Part shown: positions 8,631 to 17,554 of the stretch, in pieces | Numbering within the stretch: the first letter of the stretch is position 1 | How the letters are laid out: each line of letters opens with the position of its first letter | Position numbers and translations under genes: made by a program | DNA from: Mycobacterium sp. 3519A | GTDB taxonomy: Bacteria > Actinomycetota > Actinomycetes > Mycobacteriales > Mycobacteriaceae | Direction of reading: 5' to 3' | NCBI RefSeq assembly: GCF_900240945.1 | Contig: NZ_OESG01000013.1 | Span: 806,001 to 870,000, forward strand | DNA: 64,000 nt | Notes under the pieces: generated by a model | The model's database searches: none | Seen by the model: the letters and a program-made list of their open reading frames with translations, nothing else | Told to the model about the DNA's origin: nothing

Positions 8631-8789
8631 TTCATTTGCTCAGACGGTACGAAACAGCTCGTCAGAGCAGTTACCAACTCTGTCTGTTCAGTAAGAATTG
8701 TGGAATCGGCTGCACATGGCTGGCATACTCGACCAATTGCCAGGCGTAGAACGCGCGCCCATCGGTGGGCGAAATCAGCAGGAAGCCTT

Positions 8790-8852
8790 ATGAACCACGC
8801 TCCATTACTGAATTGCGGGCAGGCGGCCGATCGCAGCGGCGGGCGCCCATGA
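8790..8852 (+). CDS. Short leader ORF (20 aa) translationally coupled to the conservon kinase
   Basis: An ATG preceded by AGGAAG (ending 4 bases upstream) opens a 20-codon frame, [20 protein letters not shown]. Its TGA overlaps the ATG of the sensor kinase in an ATGA arrangement at 8849-8852. The kinase ATG itself has no obvious ribosome site, so translation of the leader would deliver ribosomes to it. The peptide has one Cys and no recognisable domain. No homologue is known to me. It could be a chance frame, but ribosome site, start and stop overlap together make a real leader plausible. It was found by reading the gap before the kinase. Confidence 0.5.
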   Translation: MNHAPLLNCGQAADRSGGRP

Positions 8853-11626
8853 CCGCGTTCTCGCAGCTGAAAAAGGCCGATGGCACGGTCGTCGATTTCG
8901 AGCCGAAACAGCCGCCGCCCGCCAAGAGACCGTCGCGGTGGTCGATCGCCAACTGGCCGGTGCGCTGGAAAGTGTTCGCCATCGTCCTGGTGCCGTTGGT
9001 GCTTGCGGGCACGTTCGGCGGGTTACGCATCTATTCGAGCGCGACGCAAGCCGCCGACCTGCGCCGAGCGGCCGACCGCGCCGAGATGGTGCCCGCGATC
9101 GAAAGCTATATGGCCGCGCTCGACGGGGCGATGCTGGCGAGTTCGACCGGCGGCGACGCCCAGGCGGCGCTGACCAAGTTCGACAGCAGCAGGCAGGAAC
9201 TGCAGCGACGGCTGACCGACACCGACGTCGCCCCCGACGTGCGCAAGGGCGTGCAGACCATGGTCAGCGCCGGCCAGGGGCTGATGGACAAGGTCACCGC
9301 CAACAGCATCGGGCTGCGAGACCGCGTGCAGGCCTACACGCCGATCCTGCTGACCGCCGAGGACGCCATCAACGGCTCGGTGCGCGTCGACGACGAACGC
9401 ATCCGCGCCGAGACGCTCGGCCTGAGTCGCGCCGTCGGCGCCCGCGGCCAGATGATGATCCAGCAGCTGCTGGTGAACCTCGGCGGCGAGCTGCCGGACC
9501 CCGAACTACGGCTGTCGATGACCACGGTGGCGGGCACCGAACCGTCGACCCTGTTCGGCATGAGCCAGGTGCTCGGCGTCGGCTCGCCTGAGGCGCAGAA
9601 GCTGCAGGGCGAGTTCGTCAAGCGGATGGCGATCATGTCGGATCCGGCCGCCGCACTGGTCAACAACCCGGACCTGAGCGCGTCGATCCAGGCCACCAAC
9701 CAGATCGCGGACAAGATGGTCGCCGACACCTCGCGCGCGGTGACCGCCGCGGTGGAGGCCGACGCGGCAGCGCAGCGCACCGCCGCGATCCGCGACGCCG
9801 CGATCGTCGTCGGCGCACTACTGCTGGCGCTGCTGCTCGTCATCCTGGTGGCGCGTTCGCTGGTGCGCCCGCTGCGCAGCCTGCGGGACAGCGCGCTGAA
9901 GGTGGCGCACGAAGACCTGGCCCGCGAGATCGAACGGGTCCGCGCCGGCGCGGAGGCGAGCCACGTCCAGCCCATCCCGGTCTACACCTCCGAAGAGGTC
10001 GGCCAGGTCGCGCACGCCGTCGACGAACTGCACGAGCAGGCGGTCCTGCTGGCCAGCGAGCAGTCGCAGATGCAGCTGCAGATGAGCGACATGTTCGAGA
10101 CGTTGTCGCGGCGCAGCCGGTCGCTTGTCGACCAGCAGTTGTCGCTGATCGACCGCCTCGAGCGCAACGAAGAGGACCCCGACCGGCTGGAGAGCCTGTT
10201 CCGGCTGGACCATCTCGCGGCCCGGATGCGCCGCAACGGCGCCAATCTATTGGTGCTCGCGGGTGCCAAGGTGCCGCGCGATCAGGCCGAGCCGGTGCCG
10301 GTGTCGGCGATCATCAACGCCGCGGCCTCCGAGGTGGAGGACTACACCCGGGTGGTCACCGCGACGGTGCCCGACAGCGAGGTCATCGGCGCGATCGCGG
10401 GCGACCTGGTGCACCTGCTGGCCGAGCTGCTGGACAATGCGCTGCGCTATTCGCCGCCGATCTCGCAGGTGCGGGTGTCGGCCGTGCACACCGGTAATGG
10501 CGGGCTGGTCATCGAGGTCAGCGACATCGGCATCGGCATGACCGAATCCGATCTGCGGGTGGCCAACACCCGGTTGCAGTCCGGCGGCGAGGTGAACCCC
10601 TACACCGCCCGGCACATGGGTCTGTTCGTGGTCGGCAGGCTGGCCGCCCAGCACGGCCTGGTGGTCCGGTTGCGCAGCACCATTGCCGGAGAACCGAATT
10701 CGGGCACCACCGCCGGTGTGTTCGTGCCGGGTACGTTGCTGGCGGTCGCGGGCGGGCCCGACCAGTTCGGCGAGCCGGACTACGGCCTGCCGGCGGACGC
10801 GCACGCAGGCATCCACACCGCCCTGGCGCTGGACGAGGATCACGACTACGCCGATCACGTCGAGGAGCCCGGGCACGAGTACACCAACGGGCACGGCGAC
10901 GTGCCGGTGGCGTTGCTGCCGCAGCGCAACCCCGGCGCCAGCGGTATTGCCGACCTTCCTGCGTCGCTGGCGCAGCCGGAGCAGCCGCCGCAGGACGAGT
11001 GGCCCGCCGAGGAGTCCTGGCCCGAGGATTCGATGCCTGCGCAGACCGAAGAGCACCCGCCGTGGGGACAGCCGTTGGCGCCGCAACCGGAGGAGGCCGA
11101 CCGCGCGCCTGTCGACACGTCGGCGTTCTTCGCGTCCCGCGCGCAGGCCGCCAGCAATGGCGTCGCCCACGAAAACGGGGCCGAACCGGCGCCGCCCGCC
11201 CAGCACACCGCCGACGAGCCGTCGGCGACAGCGGGCGCCGACGACGCGATCTATCAGAAGATGTTGTCCGAGTGGCTCGTCGACCCGACGGACCTGGCCA
11301 AGAGCGAGGACCTGAACTGGCAGTCGGTCTGGGATCACGGCTGGTCAGCGGCGGCTGCCGCGGACGAGGCGCCCGTCACCGAGCACACCGAGGAAGGCCT
11401 GCCGGTGCGCCAGCCCGGGGCGCGCCTGGTACCGGGCGCCGTCGACGCCGCAGGCGGCCCCAACGGCGGCGAGCAGGTAGCATCGGCGGCTGAGTTCGGC
11501 ACCGGCGGAGGACCTCTTCCATCGCGCGACCCGGACGCGGTCCGTGCAAGCATCAGCAACCATTTCGGTGGGGTGCGCGCGGGTCGATCACATGCCCAAG
11601 AGAGCAGAGGAACAGATCGCGAATGA
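8849..11626 (+). CDS. Conservon sensor histidine kinase-like protein (Rv3365c-like)
   Basis: A 925-residue membrane sensor. A first membrane helix lies at about residues 36-60, an extracytoplasmic sensor domain (nitrate/NIT-like) follows, and a second helix lies at about 314-337. A HAMP region comes next, then a dimerisation segment with a His near 455 ([11 protein letters not shown]), an ATPase N-box ([13 protein letters not shown], Asn about 530) and a G1 box (SDIGIGM). Residues from about 610 to the end are a long acidic, Pro-rich low-complexity tail. It is first in a cvn-type operon (kinase, Roadblock, DUF742, GTPase, MfpA). A longer GTG start at 8765 is possible, but the ATG at 8849 is coupled to the leader ORF. 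It overlaps the next gene by 4 bases. Confidence 0.92.
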   Translation: MTAFSQLKKADGTVVDFEPKQPPPAKRPSRWSIANWPVRWKVFAIVLVPLVLAGTFGGLRIYSSATQAADLRRAADRAEMVPAIESYMAALDGAMLASSTGGDAQAALTKFDSSRQELQRRLTDTDVAPDVRKGVQTMVSAGQGLMDKVTANSIGLRDRVQAYTPILLTAEDAINGSVRVDDERIRAETLGLSRAVGARGQMMIQQLLVNLGGELPDPELRLSMTTVAGTEPSTLFGMSQVLGVGSPEAQKLQGEFVKRMAIMSDPAAALVNNPDLSASIQATNQIADKMVADTSRAVTAAVEADAAAQRTAAIRDAAIVVGALLLALLLVILVARSLVRPLRSLRDSALKVAHEDLAREIERVRAGAEASHVQPIPVYTSEEVGQVAHAVDELHEQAVLLASEQSQMQLQMSDMFETLSRRSRSLVDQQLSLIDRLERNEEDPDRLESLFRLDHLAARMRRNGANLLVLAGAKVPRDQAEPVPVSAIINAAASEVEDYTRVVTATVPDSEVIGAIAGDLVHLLAELLDNALRYSPPISQVRVSAVHTGNGGLVIEVSDIGIGMTESDLRVANTRLQSGGEVNPYTARHMGLFVVGRLAAQHGLVVRLRSTIAGEPNSGTTAGVFVPGTLLAVAGGPDQFGEPDYGLPADAHAGIHTALALDEDHDYADHVEEPGHEYTNGHGDVPVALLPQRNPGASGIADLPASLAQPEQPPQDEWPAEESWPEDSMPAQTEEHPPWGQPLAPQPEEADRAPVDTSAFFASRAQAASNGVAHENGAEPAPPAQHTADEPSATAGADDAIYQKMLSEWLVDPTDLAKSEDLNWQSVWDHGWSAAAAADEAPVTEHTEEGLPVRQPGARLVPGAVDAAGGPNGGEQVASAAEFGTGGGPLPSRDPDAVRASISNHFGGVRAGRSHAQESRGTDRE

Positions 11627-12039
11627 CCCACCCGTCACGTGCGACGCAGCGGGATTCGCTCGACTGGTTGGTCTCGAAGTTCGCACGCGAGGTGTCCGGC
11701 GTCTCGCACGCCGTGCTGGTGTCCGCTGACGGGCTGCTGATGGCCGCCAGCGAGCACATGCCGATCGAGCGTGCCGACCAACTCGCCGCAGTGGCGTCCG
11801 GCCTGGCGAGCCTGTCGACCGGTGCCGCGCAACTGTTCGACGGCGGGTACGTGCTGCAGTCCGTCGTCGAGATGGAGAACGGGTACCTGCTGCTGATGCG
11901 TGTCGGCGACGGCTCCAACCTCGCGACGCTGGCGACCCGCAACTGCGATATCGGCCAAATCGGTTACGAGATGGCCATTTTGGTGGAACGAGTCGGCGCC
12001 GTGGTCCAATCGGGACGGCGCGCCCCTCAGCACTCGTGA
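11623..12039 (+). CDS. Roadblock/LC7 domain protein of the conservon (Rv3364c-like)
   Basis: A 138-residue Roadblock/LC7 protein. Typical family features are [34 protein letters not shown] and the later [35 protein letters not shown]. In Streptomyces cvn systems such proteins form dimers that interact with the small GTPase and the kinase, acting as a GTPase regulator at the membrane. The ATG overlaps the kinase TGA (ATGA), so translation is coupled. From memory, M. tuberculosis Rv3364c has also been reported as an exported serine-protease inhibitor in macrophages. That role is not visible from sequence. Confidence 0.93.
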   Translation: MTHPSRATQRDSLDWLVSKFAREVSGVSHAVLVSADGLLMAASEHMPIERADQLAAVASGLASLSTGAAQLFDGGYVLQSVVEMENGYLLLMRVGDGSNLATLATRNCDIGQIGYEMAILVERVGAVVQSGRRAPQHS

Positions 12040-12046
12040 GCCGCCT

Positions 12047-12421
12047 ATGGACTTCTGGGAATCAGACGATACGGACGAGCCGCAGCTGGTTCGCCCGTAC
12101 ACGTTGACGGCCGGTCGCACTGATTCCCGCGTCGACCTGCCTCTCGAGGCCCCCGTCGAAACGGTGCCGGAGCCACCGCGACCGCCGCGCTGGCCGGGCA
12201 ACGACGTCCATGGCCAAATCCTCACTTTGTGCGCCGAGAGCCCCTCGGTGGCCGAAGTCGCAGCTGTCTTATCGCTGCCACTCGGCGTGGCGCGCGTGCT
12301 AATCGGTGACCTCGTGACGCAAGGTTATCTACGGGTGCACACCACCATCGGTGAGTCCACCACCATCGACGAACGACGTGAATTGATAGGAAGGACCCTG
12401 CGTGGCCTACGAGCGCTCTGA
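12047..12421 (+). CDS. DUF742 protein of the conservon (Rv3363c-like)
   Basis: A 124-residue DUF742 protein. The start at ATG 12047 (MDFWESDDTDEPQLVRPYTLT) gives the usual length. The N-terminal RPY(T/A)LTAGRT motif is the DUF742 hallmark. The C-terminal half is a winged helix-like segment (ILTLCAESPSVAEVAAVLSLPLGVARVLIGDL). In related conservons this component is thought to bind the Roadblock protein or GTPase; it may not bind DNA. It overlaps the GTPase gene by 20 bases, which implies tight coupling. Confidence 0.9.
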   Translation: MDFWESDDTDEPQLVRPYTLTAGRTDSRVDLPLEAPVETVPEPPRPPRWPGNDVHGQILTLCAESPSVAEVAAVLSLPLGVARVLIGDLVTQGYLRVHTTIGESTTIDERRELIGRTLRGLRAL

Positions 12422-12983
12422 GGGGCGGGACACCGCCTCGACGAAGATCGTCATCTCCGGTGGCTTCGGCGCCGGTAAGACGACGTTCGTGGGTGCGGTA
12501 TCCGAGATCATGCCGCTGCGCACCGAGGCCCTCGTGACCAACGCCTCGGCCGGAGTCGACGGACTCGAGATGACCCCGACGAAGAACACCACCACCGTGG
12601 CGATGGACTTCGGCCGCATCACGCTCGCCGACGACCTGGTGCTGTATCTGTTCGGCACACCGGGGCAACGCCGCTTCTGGTTCATGTGGGACGACCTGGT
12701 CCGCGGCGCGATCGGCGCGATCATCCTGGTCGACGTCCGTCGGCTGGCGGACAGCTTCGCAGCCGTCGACTTCTTCGAGGCGCGCAATCTGCCCTTCCTG
12801 ATCGCGATCAACGAATTCGACGGGGCGCCAAGGCATCCCGCTCAGGCGGTGCGCAAGGCGCTGGCGCTGCGCGAGGACATTCCGATCATCGCCGTCGACG
12901 CCCGCGACCGGCATTCGGCGAAGGCCGCGCTGATCGCCGTCACCGAGTACGCCCTGAACAGCCTCACGCCGCTGCACGGCTGA
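12402..12983 (+). CDS. mfpB: Conservon small Ras-like GTPase (Rv3362c-like, MfpB)
   Basis: A 193-residue P-loop GTPase of the MglA/CvnD type. The P-loop is GGFGAGKTT at about residues 20-28, a switch I Thr cluster is TPTKNTTTVAMDFG, the G3 box is LFGTPGQ and the G4 region is INEFD, a variant of NKxD. GTG 12402 is preceded by AGGAAGG. Published work in M. smegmatis links an MfpB GTPase to MfpA-dependent fluoroquinolone tolerance, and the gene order here is the same. MfpA begins 4 bases after the stop. Assignment of the symbol rests on context. Confidence 0.93.
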   Translation: MAYERSEGRDTASTKIVISGGFGAGKTTFVGAVSEIMPLRTEALVTNASAGVDGLEMTPTKNTTTVAMDFGRITLADDLVLYLFGTPGQRRFWFMWDDLVRGAIGAIILVDVRRLADSFAAVDFFEARNLPFLIAINEFDGAPRHPAQAVRKALALREDIPIIAVDARDRHSAKAALIAVTEYALNSLTPLHG

Positions 12984-12987
12984 GCCC

Positions 12988-13545
12988 GTGGCCGACGAGG
13001 TCTGGACCGAGCAGGAGTTCGACGGCCGCGACTTTCGTGACGAGGATCTGAGTCGGCTGCGCACCGAGCGTGTGGTGTTCACCGAATGCGACTTCAGCGG
13101 CGCCGACCTGTCGGAATCCGAACATGTGGGCACGGCGTTCCGCAATTGCACATTTCGCCGGACTTCGTTGCTGCACAGTAACTTTCGCCACAGCAGCTTC
13201 CTCGGCTCGGTGTTCACCGAATGCCGGATGCGGCCGGTCACCTTCGTCGAGGTGGATTTCACACTGGCCGTTCTCGGCGCGGCGGATCTACGTGGCGTCG
13301 ACCTGTCCGACTGCCGACTGCGTGAGGCGGGCCTGGTGGACGCGGATCTGCGCAAGGCGGTGCTGCGGCGGGCCGACCTGTCCGGCGCACGGACGCAGAA
13401 CACCAAGCTGGATCAGGCCGATCTGCGCGGTGCCCGGGTGGACCCGACGTTGTGGACGACGGCGGCGTTGCGCGGGGCGAAGGTCGACATCGAGCAGGCG
13501 GTGGCTTTCGCGGCCGCGCACGGTCTCGACATCCACGGCGGCTAA
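12988..13545 (+). CDS. mfpA: Pentapeptide-repeat protein MfpA (DNA gyrase-binding, fluoroquinolone resistance)
   Basis: A 185-residue right-handed quadrilateral beta-helix protein that mimics B-form DNA, binds gyrase and protects it from fluoroquinolones. Pentapeptide repeats of the form A(D/N)LXX run almost throughout (GADLSESEH, AADLRGVDLSDC, RADLSGARTQ, QADLRGARV). The opening segment (FDGRDFRDEDLSRL) and the C-terminal dimerisation helix (QAVAFAAAHGLDIHGG) match M. tuberculosis MfpA. Length fits (183 in M. tuberculosis). It is last in the conservon, 4 bases after the GTPase gene, which suggests the GTPase controls its activity. The start is GTG. Confidence 0.97.
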   Translation: MADEVWTEQEFDGRDFRDEDLSRLRTERVVFTECDFSGADLSESEHVGTAFRNCTFRRTSLLHSNFRHSSFLGSVFTECRMRPVTFVEVDFTLAVLGAADLRGVDLSDCRLREAGLVDADLRKAVLRRADLSGARTQNTKLDQADLRGARVDPTLWTTAALRGAKVDIEQAVAFAAAHGLDIHGG

Positions 13546-13597
13546 TCGCACGACGCCTCGCAGCTGAAGTGCTTGTCCGGCAACCTGATTAACGGCG

Positions 13598-14026
13598 TCA
13601 GATCCTGCGCAACCAGGGCGCGGAAGGGTCGATCCAGGTCTGATCGACGGGTCCGATACCGGTGACGGCGATGACGGCCGGTTCCGAGGCGTCGGGAAGT
13701 GCGCCGTCGTAGTGAGGGGTGCCGGCCACCCGCTTGACGAACGAGCCTGCCTGCGCCGGAACGGCTTGCGCCGGATCGAAGTCGGGCCCACTGTTGCACC
13801 ACCAGACACCTGAGATCACCACACACAACCGATCGGTGCGGTAGAAGTGCGGTGCACTCATGTAGCCGGGATACCACTTCATCAGCACCAGGTACTGGCC
13901 GCTTTCGTTTTCACTGCCCGCGAGCACTGCCTGCGCGACGGATTCCGCGGGCGCGTCAGGCGGTGTCCGCCAGACGATTTCGTCGGGCAGCCCAATAATC
14001 GTCTGCGTCGGGTCCAGTCGGCCCAT
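13598..14026 (-). CDS. Cupin-fold protein of unknown function
   Basis: A 142-residue protein resembling single-domain cupins. A hydrophobic strand pair surrounds PGYMSAPHFYRTDRLCVVISGVWW, and the second half carries GSFVKRVAGTPHYDGA. Only part of the classic metal set is visible (His in PHFY and TPHYD), so metal binding is possible but not sure. The ATG at 14026 has GACAGGACC upstream as a weak ribosome site. The gene stands alone, convergent with mfpA across 52 bases. A ligand-binding or isomerase role would be a guess. Confidence 0.75.
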   Translation of the reverse strand: MGRLDPTQTIIGLPDEIVWRTPPDAPAESVAQAVLAGSENESGQYLVLMKWYPGYMSAPHFYRTDRLCVVISGVWWCNSGPDFDPAQAVPAQAGSFVKRVAGTPHYDGALPDASEPAVIAVTGIGPVDQTWIDPSAPWLRRI

Positions 14027-14068
14027 GGTCGGTCCTGTCTTCCTGCCAGCTATCCAGAGGAGGCGAAC

Positions 14069-14158
14069 TTGAGTGGCTCAACTCGTCGCGGGAGCGTTGC
14101 TGCTGCGGCAGTTTCCGGCGTCCTGAACTGCGCTTATTCACGTTCAAAGGCGTCCTAA
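14069..14158 (+). CDS. Possible 29-aa small protein (TTG start, strong ribosome site)
   Basis: This lies in the 314-bp gap between the cupin gene and the secreted protein gene. An AGAGGAGG ribosome site stands 6 bases before a TTG that opens a 30-codon frame ending in TAA. The peptide starts SGSTRRGSVAAAAVSG and ends AYSRSKAS; it is Ala/Ser/Arg-rich with no recognised domain. The rest of the gap (14159-14340) is the leader of the secreted protein gene, with no other frame or clear dyad seen. The call depends on the ribosome site alone and may be wrong. Confidence 0.3.
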   Translation: MSGSTRRGSVAAAAVSGVLNCAYSRSKAS

Positions 14159-14340
14159 CCGCGTCTTGAATCTGACTTTACGGCAGAAGATGGAGAGCGA
14201 CAGCAGAAGTCGTACGCGTATCGGGTACCGGGCGCCGTGCCGCCGTAGACCCGTTGTTGGGATCGGTAGCTGTGGACCGGCGGTGAACTTGCTTCAACGA
14301 CGGCGCCGATTGTGGCGTCGCAGAAGCAAAGGAACACGAC

Positions 14341-14700
14341 ATGACCAGTTCCACCGCGAAGCGGATGCTCACCGGGGCGTTGGTGTCGGCCGGTGTCGCG
14401 GCCGCGGGTCTCGGTCTGAGCGCGGGTACGGCCGAGGCGGGCACCCCGCCCGGCGGGCCCTACACGTGGTGCCCGGGCGATCCACCCGTCGCGACCGGCA
14501 ACATCCGGGTCAACCCGGTGATCTGGGACAACAACATCTGCCACACGTACTACTACGTGTATCACGGCCAGGGCAACGTGGCGCAGAACATCTGGGACGG
14601 GCCGAATCCGCCCGGGCCGCCGCCGCCTCCGCCCAACCTGACCCCGCCGCTTCCGCCGGGGTGGTGCTGGTCGCTGTTCATCCCGACGCCCTGCCCGTAG
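14341..14700 (+). CDS. Small secreted Cys/Tyr/Pro protein, mycobacterial family
   Basis: A 119-residue protein with a signal peptide (MLTGALVSAGVAAAGLGLSA, cleavage near TAEA-GTPP, about residue 33). The mature part has YTWCPGDPP, then VIWDNNICHTYYYVYHG and a Pro-rich end (PPPPPPNLTPPLPPG) with two further Cys. The core WCPG...W-D-x-x-(I/V)CHxYY is shared with the secreted protein at 27856-28167, so the two are paralogues. The ribosome site is AAAGGAAC before the ATG. Function is unknown. The Cys residues could form disulphides outside the cell. Confidence 0.82.
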   Translation: MTSSTAKRMLTGALVSAGVAAAGLGLSAGTAEAGTPPGGPYTWCPGDPPVATGNIRVNPVIWDNNICHTYYYVYHGQGNVAQNIWDGPNPPGPPPPPPNLTPPLPPGWCWSLFIPTPCP

Positions 14701-14753
14701 GGCTACCCCGCAGTTTCGCAGCGCGGCGGCCCGCAGGCGATCAGGATGGGGCG

Positions 14754-16028
14754 ATGGCAGACACCTGGGACAGCATCGATCGCTACGTCGTCATCTCGAC
14801 GGACACTCACGCCGGCGCCGATCTGTACGACTACAAGCCGTACCTGCCGACCCGGTTGCACGACGAGTTCGACGCGTGGGCGAAGACCTACGTGAGCCCG
14901 TTCGACGACCTCGTCGTCGCCACCGCGCAGCGCAACTGGGATCACGAGATGCGGATGTCGGAGATGGACGCCGATGGTGTGGCCGCCGAAGTGCTGCTGC
15001 CGAACACCATCCCGCCGTTCTTCCCGACCACGCCCAACATCACGATCAGCCTGCCGCGCACCCGCGACGAGTTCGAGAAGCGGTGGGCGGGGGTGCAGGC
15101 GCACAACCGGTGGCAGGTCGACTTCTGTGCGCTGGCCCCGACGCGGCGACGCGGACTGATCCAGATCTTCCCCAACGACATCGAGCTGGCGCTCGACGAA
15201 ATCCGTTGGGGCGCAGAGCAAGAGTGCTTCGGCGGGGTGCTGGTGCCCGCCGTGTCGCCCGGTGATCCGGATGTCGCACCGCTGTTTCACACCCGCTACG
15301 AACCGATCTGGGCGCTGTGCGCCGACCTCGACCTCACCGTGGTGCAACACGCGGGGGCCGGTAGTCCGCTGATGCCGATGGATCAGCCGGCGTCCAACGC
15401 GGTGCTCGTCACCGAGATGGCGATGTGGGCGCAGCGCACCGTCTCGCATCTGATCCTCGCGGGTGTCTTCGAGCGCTACCCCACGCTGCGGTTCGTGCCG
15501 ACGGAGCAGGGCACGCTGTGGCTGCAGCAGCAGATGATGCTGCTCGACGTGATGGTGCCGAGCATGAAGACCGAGGCGCACAACCGCACATACGGGATGT
15601 TCGGCGGTTCGTCGATCGACGAGCTGAGGCTGGCGCCCAGCGAGTACGCGAAACGCAACTGCTACCTGGCGTCCGAACTCACCCCGTACGAGTCGTCGAT
15701 GATCGACTACATGGGCGCCGACCACATGATGTGGGGCAGCGACTACCCACACGAGGAAGGGTTCGCGCCGCACTCCAAGTTGGCCATCCGGTGGGCCCTG
15801 CACAGCCAGTCAGAGGACACCTGCCGCAAGATCCTCGGCGGCAACGCTGGCCGGCTGTACCGGTTCGATCTGGATGCCCTCACCCCGGTCGCGGCCGAGA
15901 TCGGCCCGACGGTCGCCGAGGTGCACACGCCGCTGGGCGACACCGGCTACGTCGCACCGCCCGCGTTCGGTTTCCGGCCGTTCGAAGGGGGCCTCGCGCT
16001 GAAACGACTGGCCCCGGCACGCAGCTAA
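14754..16028 (+). CDS. Amidohydrolase family 2 (COG2159) protein
   Basis: A 424-residue TIM-barrel metal-dependent hydrolase or decarboxylase. The N-terminal metal motif appears as STDTHAG near residue 16. The later metal ligands are VVQHAGAG and the C-terminal Asp in MMWGSDYPHEEG. Mycobacteria carry many of these in lipid, steroid and aromatic catabolism; the substrate is not identifiable. The ATG at 14754 is used because MADTWDSIDRY begins a normal family N-terminus and a CAGGA site precedes it. A longer in-frame reading would run back through the secreted protein gene. It lies 35 bases before the flavin-binding protein gene. Confidence 0.88.
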   Translation: MADTWDSIDRYVVISTDTHAGADLYDYKPYLPTRLHDEFDAWAKTYVSPFDDLVVATAQRNWDHEMRMSEMDADGVAAEVLLPNTIPPFFPTTPNITISLPRTRDEFEKRWAGVQAHNRWQVDFCALAPTRRRGLIQIFPNDIELALDEIRWGAEQECFGGVLVPAVSPGDPDVAPLFHTRYEPIWALCADLDLTVVQHAGAGSPLMPMDQPASNAVLVTEMAMWAQRTVSHLILAGVFERYPTLRFVPTEQGTLWLQQQMMLLDVMVPSMKTEAHNRTYGMFGGSSIDELRLAPSEYAKRNCYLASELTPYESSMIDYMGADHMMWGSDYPHEEGFAPHSKLAIRWALHSQSEDTCRKILGGNAGRLYRFDLDALTPVAAEIGPTVAEVHTPLGDTGYVAPPAFGFRPFEGGLALKRLAPARS

Positions 16029-16063
16029 GGGAATAACCGACTCCCGTGGGGGTTGACGGTGGC

Positions 16064-16891
16064 ATGGCCGACCAAGGTTTCCACGACGGCGAACTCGCCG
16101 TGCAGGAGCGTGCAGGCGTGCGTGCCCAGGCGGCGCGCCTCGGTGGCGCGATGCTGGCCGTGCCCGATCTCAACGGCGGCATCAGCAACTTCCTGGCCGA
16201 TCGCGACTTCGCCGTCATCACCGCGCGCGACGTCGACGGCCGACTGTGGGTTTCGCCGCTGTTCGCGGCGCCCGGATTCCTACAGGCACACGACCGCACG
16301 CTGCGCGTCGGCACCACGCCGGGTAGCGGTGATCCGTTGCACGGCCTGCCTGCGGGGCAACCCGTCGGGATGCTCGCCATCGAATTCGCCATCAGGCGAA
16401 GGGTTCGCGTGAACGGCACCCTGATCCGCTCGGATCCCGACGGTATGGAACTGTTCGTCGACCAGGCATTCGGCAACTGCCCCAAGTACATTCATCCGCG
16501 TCACCTCGACCACGTCGAGCGGGGCGCCGGCGGGGCCGAGCGTTTGGACCACCTCACTGCCGAGCACGTCGCGCTGATCGCACACGCCGACACGTTCTTC
16601 CTCGGCACCGTTCATCCGACCAGGGGCGCCGATGCGTCGCATCGCGGCGGCCCGGCCGGTTTCGTCCGCGTCGAGGACGGTGCGTTGTGGTGGCCGGACT
16701 ACCCGGGCAACAACATGTTCAACAGCTTCGGCAACATCGAGGTCGATCCGACGGCAGCATTGTTGTTCATCGATTTCGACAGTGGCGCAAGGCTTCACGT
16801 GTCGGGCACCGCAGCGGTCGAATGGGATGTCGGGCGGGGGGTGAGATTCACCGTCGATTCGGCGGTGTCCGTCACGCCCTCCGTTACCTGA
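16064..16891 (+). CDS. Pyridoxamine 5'-phosphate oxidase-like flavin/nucleotide-binding protein
   Basis: A protein of about 275 residues with the split-barrel FMN-binding fold. Visible features are ISNFLADRDFAVITARDVDGRLWVSPLFAAPGFL early on, HADTFFLGTVHP in the middle, and GPAGFVRVEDGALWWPDYPGNNMFNSFGNIEVDP later, typical of the PNPOx family with two half-domains. The ATG at 16064 is preferred; a GTG at 16046 would add six residues. It may be co-transcribed with the amidohydrolase. The 3' end overlaps the convergent TetR gene by 8 bases. Members often bind FMN, F420 or haem; which applies is not clear. Confidence 0.8.
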   Translation: MADQGFHDGELAVQERAGVRAQAARLGGAMLAVPDLNGGISNFLADRDFAVITARDVDGRLWVSPLFAAPGFLQAHDRTLRVGTTPGSGDPLHGLPAGQPVGMLAIEFAIRRRVRVNGTLIRSDPDGMELFVDQAFGNCPKYIHPRHLDHVERGAGGAERLDHLTAEHVALIAHADTFFLGTVHPTRGADASHRGGPAGFVRVEDGALWWPDYPGNNMFNSFGNIEVDPTAALLFIDFDSGARLHVSGTAAVEWDVGRGVRFTVDSAVSVTPSVT

Positions 16892-17468
16892 CCCCGCTCA
16901 GATGGGCGGCGATCACCGGCGCGACCCGTTCGATGAGGACGTCCACCGGCGTCGATGCGATCGGTTCCACCCGCAGGATGTGGCGCAGATAGGCGATGCC
17001 CAGCAGTTGGCCCATCGCGAGATCGATCCGAAGCTCAGCGTCGGGTTGAGCAAGGCTCCCCGCGATCTCTGAATACACCTGTCCCTGGATGAACTGGCGG
17101 ACCAGGTGCGCGGACTCGTCATGGGTGGCCGCCCCGCGAAGGATGGCGAGCAGCGGCGCGCGTGACTCCGGCTGCTCCCACGCCTCGAAGAACACCCGGG
17201 TCAGCCGTACGCCGATGTCGCGTCGAGCGCCGCCGGTGACTCGGGCAGCGATCGCCGCAGGCTCGAACGGCCAACCCATCGTCGCCCGGAACAGTTCGGC
17301 CTTGCTGCCGAAGTAGTGCCGGATCATGGCGGGGTCGACGCCCGCGGCCGCGGCGACGTCGCGTACCGAGGTCTTGTCGTAACCGGCATCGGCGAACAGG
17401 CGGCGCGCGGCCGCGAGTATCACGTTGCGGGTATCCGTCTTGCCGCGCGGTCGTCCGATCCGGGCCAT
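16884..17468 (-). CDS. TetR family transcriptional regulator
   Basis: A 194-residue regulator. The N-terminus RIGRPRGKTDTRNVILAAARRLF leads into the helix-turn-helix TSVRDVAAAAGVDPAMIRHYFGSK (about residues 34-57). The C-terminal domain resembles the TetR_C group with LRGAATHDESAHLVRQF. It diverges from a deazaflavin-type reductase gene across 86 bp. That gap holds two copies of GAAATTCYAC (GAAATTC at 17475 and 17527), a possible half-site pair, which points to control of the reductase. Confidence 0.9.
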   Translation of the reverse strand: MARIGRPRGKTDTRNVILAAARRLFADAGYDKTSVRDVAAAAGVDPAMIRHYFGSKAELFRATMGWPFEPAAIAARVTGGARRDIGVRLTRVFFEAWEQPESRAPLLAILRGAATHDESAHLVRQFIQGQVYSEIAGSLAQPDAELRIDLAMGQLLGIAYLRHILRVEPIASTPVDVLIERVAPVIAAHLSGVR

Positions 17469-17554
17469 GGTGCTGAAATTCTACAGTCGTTGACTTTCCC
17501 CGCGGCGCCGAGTTAGCGTGAAAACCGAAATTCCACAAGTGAGGAGTTTTCGAT

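Noticed and set aside
17475..17533. GAAATTC repeats between the TetR and deazaflavin-reductase genes as an operator
   Set aside because: The two copies are direct, 52 bp apart, and AT-rich heptamers recur by chance. They are mentioned in the gene entry but not called as a separate site.
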